DNA from: an uncultured Zoogloea sp.
Lineage (GTDB): Bacteria > Pseudomonadota > Gammaproteobacteria > Burkholderiales > Rhodocyclaceae
DNA length: 12,441 bases
Assembly: GCA_937967645.1 (NCBI GenBank)
Contig: CALBTT010000033.1
Location: forward strand, 1-12,441
Reading direction: 5' to 3'
The notes below the pieces were generated by a model that saw only the letters and a list, made by a program, of their open reading frames with translations, ran no database searches and had not been told where the DNA came from. A program made the translations under genes and the position numbers. This document shows positions 6,134 through 12,441 of the stretch, piece by piece (the first letter of the stretch is position 1; each line of letters begins with the position of its first letter).

Positions 6134-9100
6134 ATGACGATGGCTGACGAAGCCGCCGCGCCGCGCGCCCCCCCCGACCCCGCCTACCAGCTGCTGTTCG
6201 AATCGGCGCCTGGACTGTATCTGGTCCTGGCCCCCGCGCTGACCATCGTCGCGGTGAATGACGCCTATGCCCGGGCCACACGGACATCCCGTCAGACGAT
6301 CGTCGGCAAGCACCTGTTCGAGGTCTTCCCGGACAACCCCGACGACCCCGGCAATGAAGGCGTGCGCAACCTGCATGCCTCCCTGAGCCGGGTGCTGCAG
6401 ACCGGTCAGCCGGACGCGATGCCGGTCCAGAAGTACGACATCCGCCTTCCCGACGCCGAGGGCGGTGGCTTTGAGGTTCGCTACTGGAGCCCCCTCAACA
6501 CCCCGGTGACGAGCCCGGACGGGCAGTTGCGCTACATCATCCACCGGGTGGAGGACGTCACCGACTTCGTCCGCCTCAAGCAGCAGGGCATCGAAGACGG
6601 CAGACTGAACGAAGCCCTGCGCGAGAAGGCCCTGCGCATGGAGACGGAAGTCTTCGCCCGGGCCCGCCAGGTGGCCGACGCCAGCGCCCAGCTCAAGCGG
6701 GCCAACGAGGAGCTCGACAGCCTGTACCGCAAGGCCAGGGAGCTGGACGAGCTGAAGACCCGTTTCTTCAGCAATGTCAGCCATGAGCTGCGGACGCCGC
6801 TGACGCTCATCCTCGGCCCCCTCGACCGGCTGCTCGGTTCCCCGCGGATCGATGCGGATGAGCGGCGGGCCCTGCAGGTCATGCAGCGCAACACCCGCCT
6901 GCTGCACCGCCAGGTGGACAACCTGCTCGACCTCGCCCGCCTCGACGCCGGCCGCCTGACCCTGCGCTATACCCACTTCGATCTGGCCTGGCGGCTGCGG
7001 GTGCTCGCGTCAAACTTCGACACGGTTGCCCACGACCGCCGGATCACCTATCGGCTGGCCACGCCGGAGCGCCTGGAGATCCAGGCCGATGCCGAAAAAT
7101 GCGAACGCATCCTGCTGAACCTGGTGGCCAATGCCTTCAAGTTCGTGCCCGACGGCGGCACCATCGCCCTCTGCCTGGCGATGGACGGCGTCGACCTGCG
7201 GATCGATGTCGAGGACAACGGGCCGGGCATCCCGGAGCCCATGCGCGAGGCAGTCTTCGAGCGTTTTCGCCAGGTGGAGGACAGCAGACGGGGGCCCGCC
7301 GGCGGCACCGGTCTCGGTCTGGCCATCGTCCATGAGTTCGTCCGCCTGCACCAGGGTCGGGTCACCGTCGACACCTCCCCGCTGGGCGGCGCCCGCTTCA
7401 CCGTCAGGCTGCCCACCAAGGCCCCGCCAGGCAGTACCCTGTATCCAGCCGACAGGCACGGCGATCTCCCCATACCGCCTGAAGCCTTCACCCCGCCCCG
7501 CGCCACCGAAGCCCTGGCCCCGCAGGACAGGCCCGACGCAGGCGCTCCGCTGATCCTCGTCGTCGAGGACAATCCGGACATGAACGCCTTCATCGTCGAG
7601 GCGCTGGCCCCCCACTACCAGGTGGCCACGGCCTTCGACGGCCAAAGCGGCCTGCAGCGGGCCCTCGAACTGCGGCCCGCCTTGCTGCTCTCCGATGTGA
7701 TGATGCCGCAGCTCAGCGGTGACCAGATGGTCGAAGCCCTCCGGCAGTACCACGACCTGGACGACATGCCCATCGTGATGCTGACCGCCAGGGCCGACGA
7801 CGCCCTGCGTACGGCCCTGCTGCAGCACCGGGTGCAGGACTACATCCAGAAGCCCTTCTCCGTCGACGAGCTGCAGGCCCGCATCGCCGGGCTGTTGCAG
7901 GCCCGCTCGCGTAACCGGCGGCGCCTGCACAGCCTCGAGGCACGCTTCCGGGCCACCTTCGAGCAGGCCGCGGTCGGCATCGCCCACCTGGCGCCGGACG
8001 GCCACTGGCTGCGGGTCAACCAGAAACTCTGTGACATCGTCGGCTACACCCATGATGAACTGCTGAGCCTCACCTTCCAGGACATCACCCACCCCGACGA
8101 TCTGGCCGCCGACGTGGGGCAGGTGCGCCGCCTGCTCGACGGGGAGATCGACAGCTACGCCCTGGACAAGCGTTATCTCGGCAAGACCGGCAAGGAGATC
8201 TGGATCCACCTCACGGTCGCCCTGATCCGGGACGACGACGGCGCACCCGACTACTTCATCTCGGTGGTGGAGGACATCCGCCAGCGCAAGGAGGCCGAAC
8301 GCGCCCTGCGCGACAGCGAGGCGCGCTTCCGGCTGATCGCGGCGACCATCCCGGAGGTCATCTGGCTGGTGGATGTCAGCGCAGCGCGGGTGGCCTACGT
8401 CAGCCCCGCCTACGAAGCCCTGTGGGACAGCCCTCTGGAATCGCTGTACACCGACCCCCAGGCCTATCTCGAGGCCCTGGCCCCGGCCGACCGCCGCCGC
8501 GTCGATGGCGAGAAGCGCAGCGCCATCCGCGCCGGCCGGGATTTCGAGCTGGAATACCGCATCCTGCGCCGGGACGGCACCACCCGCTGGATCCGCGAGC
8601 AAGGCCACCCGGTGCCCGCCGACGAAGGGAGACCCACCCACTACGTGGGCATGCTGACCGACATCAGCCAGATGCGCAGCAGCGAGGAGCAGGTTGCCCG
8701 CCTGGCCCACTACGACCCGCTCACCGAGCTCCCCAACCGGCTGCTCCTCCAATCCCGCCTCGAGGACGCCCTGGACCGGGCCCGGCGGACGGGGCAGCGG
8801 GTGGCCCTGCTGTTCATCAACCTGGATCACTTCCAGACCATCAACGACAGTCTCGGCCACCAGGCCGGCGACCTGCTGCTGGTGGAGGTCGCCCGCCGGC
8901 TGAGGCAAGGCGTACGCCGGGAGGACAGCCTGGGGCGCCTCGGCGGCGACGAGTTCCTGTTCATCCTGGAGACGGTGCGCCACCCGGAGACCGCCATCGA
9001 GGCGGCCCAGGCCGTCCTGGGGGCGATTGCCGCGCCGGCCAGCCTGCCCGACGGCACCGAGCTCTACCTGAGCGCCAGCATCGGCATCAGCCTGTACCCG

Positions 9101-10024
9101 GACGACGGTCATTCCGCCCACGAACTGCTCCGCGATGCCGACGCGGCGCTGCACCAGGCCAAGGCCCAGGGACGCAACCGCTTCTGCTTCTACACGGCCA
9201 GCATGAACGCCGATGCGCTGGCCCGCCTGGAGATGGGAGCGGCCCTGCGCAAGGCCCTCGAGCGCCAGGAGTTCGTGCTGTACTACCAGCCCAAGGTGGA
9301 CCTGGCGAGCGGCCGGATCTGCGGCGCCGAGGCCCTGATCCGCTGGCAGCGCCGCGACGGCCGGCTGGAATCACCGGCCCGCTTCATCCCCCTGGCCGAA
9401 TCCAGCGACCTGATCGTGCCCATCGGCGCCTGGGTGATCGAGGAGGCCTCCCGTCAGATCGCCGAGTGGCGCCATGCCGGCCTGCCCGACAGCCGGATCG
9501 CCCTGAACGTCTCGGCACGCCAGTTCCAGGCGGCCAGCCTGCAGGGCACCATCGCCGGGGCGCTGGCCCGCCATCAGGTTCCGCCGCACTGCGTGGAGCT
9601 GGAGCTGACCGAAAGCATGCTGATGGACGACCCGGAGCGGACCATCGGGATCCTGCGCGAACTCAAGCAGCTGGCGATCAAGCTGTCCCTGGACGACTTC
9701 GGCACCGGCTACTCGAGCTTCGGCTACCTCAGCCGCTTTCCCATCGACACCATCAAGATCGACCAGTCCTTCGTGCGAACCCTCGCCACCGAGCGCCAGT
9801 CGGCGCTGATCGCCGTCACCATCATCGACCTGGCCCACCGGCTCGGCCTGCGGGTCGTCGCCGAAGGGGTGGAGACGGAGACGCAGCTGTCCTACCTGCG
9901 GCAGCAGGGCTGCGACGAGATCCAGGGGTATTACTTCTCGAAACCGGTTCCGGCGGAGGTCTTCGGCGAGATGCTGCGCACGGGGCGCGGGCTGCCCGCC
10001 GACGACCTCCTGGCAGGCGGCTAG
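6134..10024 (+). CDS. Hybrid histidine kinase with GGDEF and EAL domains (PAS-HisKA-HATPase-REC-PAS-PAS-GGDEF-EAL)
   Basis: This 1296-residue cytoplasmic protein, with no signal peptide or membrane segment, joins a phosphorelay to cyclic-di-GMP turnover. Domains in order are: PAS (about 15-150), a coiled linker, HisKA with His217 in NVSHELRTPL, and HATPase with the N box at 329-333, DNGPGI (361-366) and GGTGLGLA (390-397). REC (about 472-590) has phospho-acceptor Asp521, Thr551 and Lys573. Two PAS domains (about 600-718 and 727-850) follow, then GGDEF (from 857, motif 937-941) and EAL (motif 1066-1068). The EAL domain keeps ELTE (1157-1160), DDFGTG (from 1187), Lys1208, Glu1244 and Gln1264, so phosphodiesterase activity is likely. 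The GGDEF domain keeps the inhibitory site Arg928-x-x-Asp931, but the first metal aspartate is Asn896 and the usual lysine is Gln901. Synthase activity is therefore uncertain. Phosphotransfer His217 to Asp521 presumably controls the C-terminal enzymes, since no partner regulator is adjacent. ATG 6134 has AGGAG five bases upstream. Confidence 0.93.
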   Translation: MTMADEAAAPRAPPDPAYQLLFESAPGLYLVLAPALTIVAVNDAYARATRTSRQTIVGKHLFEVFPDNPDDPGNEGVRNLHASLSRVLQTGQPDAMPVQKYDIRLPDAEGGGFEVRYWSPLNTPVTSPDGQLRYIIHRVEDVTDFVRLKQQGIEDGRLNEALREKALRMETEVFARARQVADASAQLKRANEELDSLYRKARELDELKTRFFSNVSHELRTPLTLILGPLDRLLGSPRIDADERRALQVMQRNTRLLHRQVDNLLDLARLDAGRLTLRYTHFDLAWRLRVLASNFDTVAHDRRITYRLATPERLEIQADAEKCERILLNLVANAFKFVPDGGTIALCLAMDGVDLRIDVEDNGPGIPEPMREAVFERFRQVEDSRRGPAGGTGLGLAIVHEFVRLHQGRVTVDTSPLGGARFTVRLPTKAPPGSTLYPADRHGDLPIPPEAFTPPRATEALAPQDRPDAGAPLILVVEDNPDMNAFIVEALAPHYQVATAFDGQSGLQRALELRPALLLSDVMMPQLSGDQMVEALRQYHDLDDMPIVMLTARADDALRTALLQHRVQDYIQKPFSVDELQARIAGLLQARSRNRRRLHSLEARFRATFEQAAVGIAHLAPDGHWLRVNQKLCDIVGYTHDELLSLTFQDITHPDDLAADVGQVRRLLDGEIDSYALDKRYLGKTGKEIWIHLTVALIRDDDGAPDYFISVVEDIRQRKEAERALRDSEARFRLIAATIPEVIWLVDVSAARVAYVSPAYEALWDSPLESLYTDPQAYLEALAPADRRRVDGEKRSAIRAGRDFELEYRILRRDGTTRWIREQGHPVPADEGRPTHYVGMLTDISQMRSSEEQVARLAHYDPLTELPNRLLLQSRLEDALDRARRTGQRVALLFINLDHFQTINDSLGHQAGDLLLVEVARRLRQGVRREDSLGRLGGDEFLFILETVRHPETAIEAAQAVLGAIAAPASLPDGTELYLSASIGISLYPDDGHSAHELLRDADAALHQAKAQGRNRFCFYTASMNADALARLEMGAALRKALERQEFVLYYQPKVDLASGRICGAEALIRWQRRDGRLESPARFIPLAESSDLIVPIGAWVIEEASRQIAEWRHAGLPDSRIALNVSARQFQAASLQGTIAGALARHQVPPHCVELELTESMLMDDPERTIGILRELKQLAIKLSLDDFGTGYSSFGYLSRFPIDTIKIDQSFVRTLATERQSALIAVTIIDLAHRLGLRVVAEGVETETQLSYLRQQGCDEIQGYYFSKPVPAEVFGEMLRTGRGLPADDLLAGG

Positions 10025-10851
10025 GCCAGCACCGGAGCCATTCCGCGCCGCCGGGGCCGGAACTGGCGGGTATCGGCGTAGTAGTCCGCACACTCGTTGT
10101 CCGGCGTGACGCCGGGAATGCCCAGCAGCGGCAGGGGCAAGAGATCATCCCGCCCCAGCGGATGCCGGGCATCCGCCAGGCGTCCGGCCAGCCAGGCATC
10201 CGCGTCGGCCTGGCCACAGGCGGCGGGCTGAGCAAACCAGTCCGGCGGCACCACCCGGCACAGCGCCTTGGCACACAGGCCGACGAAGGGCGCGCGCAGC
10301 TGATCCCAGCTGGCGTGGCCGAAAACGAGGAAGCGAGTCGTCGCCATCAGGTGGGCGCGGCGTGTCCAGAACAGCTCGAGCCACGCGTGCGCCGCCAGCA
10401 GGGCGGGCACCTGAGGGTCGCTGCTGACCACCAGCACTCCGCATTCGTCGAACTGGGTCAGCACATCGCGCTGGGGGCCCCGCCCGCTCAGGCCGGCGGC
10501 CTCCCGCTCGCGCAGGATGTCCAGGTGACGGGCATTGCAGGCGGCCTTGGCCCGCGGCCAGACGCACCAGGCCAGCGCGTTGAAGAAGTCATGCCAGTCG
10601 TCGGCGCGGGTGGGCACCTCGCCGGTGGCATGGATGTGCGCCTCGTAGCCGGGCGCAGCGGCGGGCGGCAGGACGAAACGGAGCGGCAGGCCCGCTCCGC
10701 ACACCGCATCGGGAGCCGCTTCGCGCAGCATGGCAGTGAGACGCGCCACATCGGGCAGGCCGTCGGGGAAGCGGGCCAGCAGGCCGGCGATGGGCTCGAA
10801 GAGGGGCCACGCCGCCCAGTGGGAGGGTGGCGCGGCGGCAGCGGTTGTCAC
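10021..10851 (-). CDS. DUF3025 domain-containing protein
   Basis: This 276-residue protein of unknown function has the signatures I recognise for DUF3025, a proteobacterial family. These are DDWHDFFNALAWCVWPRAK near residue 85, the arginine/aspartate segment GRGPQRDVLTQFDECG, a FGHA segment, and the C-terminal LPLLGIPGVTPDN followed by a Tyr/Arg-rich end (DYYADTRQFRP). There is no signal peptide or membrane segment, so it is probably cytoplasmic. The GTG at 10851 lies 13 bases after the stop of the DUF2322-type gene and has no good ribosome site of its own, which suggests translational coupling. Its TAG stop overlaps the TAG of the convergent kinase gene in a CTAG palindrome, leaving no room for a terminator. 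The family name rests on motif recall. No biochemical role can be stated. Confidence 0.78.
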   Translation of the reverse strand: MTTAAAAPPSHWAAWPLFEPIAGLLARFPDGLPDVARLTAMLREAAPDAVCGAGLPLRFVLPPAAAPGYEAHIHATGEVPTRADDWHDFFNALAWCVWPRAKAACNARHLDILREREAAGLSGRGPQRDVLTQFDECGVLVVSSDPQVPALLAAHAWLELFWTRRAHLMATTRFLVFGHASWDQLRAPFVGLCAKALCRVVPPDWFAQPAACGQADADAWLAGRLADARHPLGRDDLLPLPLLGIPGVTPDNECADYYADTRQFRPRRRGMAPVLA

Positions 10852-10864
10852 GCCGCAGGCGAGG

Positions 10865-11182
10865 TCAGGCCTCGAAGACGTGCTTCACGCGCAGGGTCTC
10901 GCCCCGCTCGACCAGACCGATGAGGCGGTCGATGTTGGGATGCTTGCCGGGATTGAGGCGGGCATCCTCGCTGTGCTCGGAATAGATCTCGATGCCCTGG
11001 GCGGCCGCATCCGGGGTGATGGCGCCATGGATCTGGGCCAGGTGGTTGTACACCGCCAGGGAGCCGGCCTGGCCGGGCTTGTTCTCGATGGTGGCTACCA
11101 CCTCGCCGGCGGCGTTGCTGAGCTGGATGGCAGCCAGGTGGGAAACGCCCGGCAGGGTCTTGAGCTTGTCGGCGAATGCCAT
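10865..11182 (-). CDS. DUF2322 family small protein
   Basis: This 105-residue acidic-to-neutral soluble protein has no membrane segment. Its sequence (FADKLKTLPGVSHLAAIQL, then ENKPGQAGSLAVYNHLA and a conserved-looking EDARLNPGKHPNIDRL near the C-terminus) matches my memory of the DUF2322 family found in beta- and gammaproteobacteria, whose function is unknown. Full family length is about 100 residues, so it appears intact. ATG 11182 is preceded by GGAG nine bases upstream. It sits between the REP pair and the DUF3025 gene, on the same strand as purB. It forms a tight two-gene unit with the DUF3025 gene (13-base gap) and may be read through from purB 149 bases upstream. The function of the pair is not deducible. 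Confidence 0.75.
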   Translation of the reverse strand: MAFADKLKTLPGVSHLAAIQLSNAAGEVVATIENKPGQAGSLAVYNHLAQIHGAITPDAAAQGIEIYSEHSEDARLNPGKHPNIDRLIGLVERGETLRVKHVFEA

Positions 11183-11249
11183 GGGGAAATGCTCCGGAAT
11201 CGGGTAACGGGTGAGGCGTGCGGGGCTTCGGTGGGGATCTGCATGGACC

Positions 11250-11318
11250 TGTAGGGGCGGCTTCAGCCGCCCGCAGGTGCCTGATCGGAGTCCGCGGGCG
11301 GCTGAAGCCGCCCCTACA
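11250..11318. repeat. Complete REP-like inverted pair (BIME-like)
   Basis: Two 25-base arms (11250-11274 and 11294-11318) are perfect inverted repeats around a 19-base spacer. Each arm is itself a hairpin: GTAG head, 7-bp stem GGGCGGC/GCCGCCC and loop TTCA (11251-11272), with the mirror copy at 11296-11317. Arm sequence recurs at 31-55. The pair begins 13 bases after the purB stop, so in the purB transcript it would fold into a stable 3' structure that could protect or terminate the message. The layout fits a non-autonomous RAYT-mobilised element. Confidence 0.85.
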
Positions 11319-11331
11319 GAGCCCTTGTGCC

Positions 11332-12441
11332 TTAGATGCGCTTGGCCAGTTCGGCGGCCTTGCCGATGTAGCTGGCAGGGGTCATCTCGAGCAGGCGGGC
11401 CTTTTCGGCATCGGGGATGGCCAGGGTGGCGATGAACTGCTGCAGCGCCTCCTTGGTGATGCCCTTGCCACGGGTCAGCTCCTTGAGCTGCTCATAGGGG
11501 TTGGGCACGGCGTAGCGGCGCATCACGGTCTGGATCGGCTCGGCCAGCACTTCCCAACAGGCGTCCAGGTCGGCCGCCAGACGGGCCGGCTCGGCTTCCA
11601 GCTTGCCCAGGCCGCGCAGGCAGGAGTCGTAGGCCAGCACGGCGTAGCCGAAGGCCACACCCATGTTGCGCAGCACGGTGGAGTCGGTGAGGTCACGCTG
11701 CATGCGCGACACCGGCAGCTTGTCGGCCAGGTGGCGCAGCACGCCGTTGGCCAGGCCCAGGTTGCCTTCGGCGTTCTCGAAGTCGATCGGGTTGACCTTG
11801 TGCGGCATGGTGGACGAGCCGATCTCGCCGGCCTTCAGCTTTTGCTTGAAGTAGCCCAGGGAGATGTACATCCAGATGTCGCGGCACAGGTCGAGCACGA
11901 TGGTGTTGGCGCGGGCGGTGGCGTCGTAGAGCTCGGCCATCGCGTCATGGGGCTCGATCTGGATGGTGTAGGGGTTGAAGGCCAGGCCCAGGGATTCGAT
12001 GAAGCGGCCGTTGAAGCTCTCCCAGTCGAAGTCGGGGTAGGCAGACAGGTGGGCGTTGTAGTTGCCCACCGCACCGTTGAACTTGGCGGTCAGCTCGACG
12101 CTGGCGATGGACTTGCGCACGCGGCGCAGGCGATACACCACGTTGGCCATTTCCTTGCCCAGGGTGGTCGGGCTGGCCGGCTGGCCGTGGGTGCGGGAGA
12201 GCATCGGCAGGTCGGCCAGGTTGTGGGCCAGCTCGACCAGGCGGGCGATGATCTTGTCGAGGGACGGCAACAGCACGCCGTCACGGCCATCGCGCAGCAT
12301 CAGCGCGTGAGAGACGTTGTTGATGTCCTCGGAGGTGCACCCGAAGTGGATGAACTCGGTGACGCGGGTGACCTCGGCGTTGTGGCCCAGGCGCTCCTTG
12401 AGCCAGTACTCCATGGCCTTCACGTCGTGGTTGGTGGTGGC
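11332..12441 (-). CDS. purB: Adenylosuccinate lyase, N-terminus outside the window
   Basis: The frame is open to the last base of the window, so this is the C-terminal 369 residues. Compared with the 456-residue Escherichia coli enzyme, about 87 N-terminal residues are missing. PurB removes fumarate from adenylosuccinate (AMP synthesis) and from SAICAR (de novo purine synthesis) as a cytoplasmic homotetramer. Visible landmarks are TNHDVKAMEYWLKE at the window edge, HFGCTSEDINN, SRTHGQPASPTTLGKEMAN with the catalytic histidine, and the superfamily signature GSSTMPHKVNPIDFENAEGN carrying the catalytic serine loop. RDLTDSTVLRN follows. All match the E. coli-type (long) PurB class rather than the Bacillus class. 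The GTG at 12423 is internal and not the start. A REP pair follows the stop by 13 bases, and two genes of unknown function lie downstream on the same strand. Confidence 0.97.
   Translation of the reverse strand, partial: ATTNHDVKAMEYWLKERLGHNAEVTRVTEFIHFGCTSEDINNVSHALMLRDGRDGVLLPSLDKIIARLVELAHNLADLPMLSRTHGQPASPTTLGKEMANVVYRLRRVRKSIASVELTAKFNGAVGNYNAHLSAYPDFDWESFNGRFIESLGLAFNPYTIQIEPHDAMAELYDATARANTIVLDLCRDIWMYISLGYFKQKLKAGEIGSSTMPHKVNPIDFENAEGNLGLANGVLRHLADKLPVSRMQRDLTDSTVLRNMGVAFGYAVLAYDSCLRGLGKLEAEPARLAADLDACWEVLAEPIQTVMRRYAVPNPYEQLKELTRGKGITKEALQQFIATLAIPDAEKARLLEMTPASYIGKAAELAKRI

Noticed and set aside
7010..9154. Minus-strand open frame of about 714 codons inside the signalling gene
   Set aside because: It is antisense to the HATPase, REC, PAS and GGDEF domains and has low-information Gly/Val/Gln-rich composition, so it is a shadow.
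8422..10923. Plus-strand open frame of about 833 codons running past the kinase stop into the DUF3025 and DUF2322-type genes
   Set aside because: It is Arg/Pro/Gly-rich without domains and is out of frame with GGDEF-EAL. Absence of stops is explained by high GC.
12421..12423. GTG as the start of purB
   Set aside because: The frame continues to the window edge with residues (ATTNHD) that match the conserved interior of PurB, so the gene is cut by the edge rather than starting here.

Overview
The window is GC-rich, gene-dense bacterial chromosome with no tRNA, rRNA, IS element or CRISPR array that I can see. Codon use, GTG starts and the gene families suggest a betaproteobacterium of the Rhodocyclales type (Thauera/Azoarcus/Azospira-like). 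That placement is inferred from overall protein character, not from a marker gene.

Layout. Positions 1-55 hold the right half of a REP-like inverted repeat cut by the window edge. Positions 82-2028 (+) are a two-gene acyl-CoA operon: an alpha-methylacyl-CoA racemase of the CaiB/BaiF fold and an enoyl-CoA hydratase, closed by a strong bidirectional terminator at 2049-2074. Positions 2092-5888 (-) hold plant-like cofactor-independent phosphoglycerate mutase (gpmI) followed by a two-pass inner-membrane protein of the Wzz/GumC chain-length-regulator type. The Wzz-like protein carries an extra cytoplasmic C-terminal domain that reads as a degenerate tyrosine recombinase catalytic domain, and this is the most unusual object in the window. 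Positions 6134-10024 (+) encode a 1296-residue soluble signalling protein, PAS-HisKA-HATPase-REC-PAS-PAS-GGDEF-EAL. It is a hybrid histidine kinase fused to cyclic-di-GMP enzymes.

Positions 10021-12441 (-) read purB (5' end outside the window), a complete REP-like inverted pair, a DUF2322-type small protein and a DUF3025-type protein. The stop of the DUF3025 gene shares a CTAG palindrome with the stop of the kinase gene.

How they fit together. The first two genes probably feed branched or methyl-branched acyl-CoAs into beta-oxidation. gpmI and purB are housekeeping genes of central carbon and purine metabolism. The Wzz-like protein (envelope polysaccharide) and the cyclic-di-GMP protein (a second messenger often controlling polysaccharide) are separated only by gpmI. 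A functional link between them is possible but not shown by the sequence.
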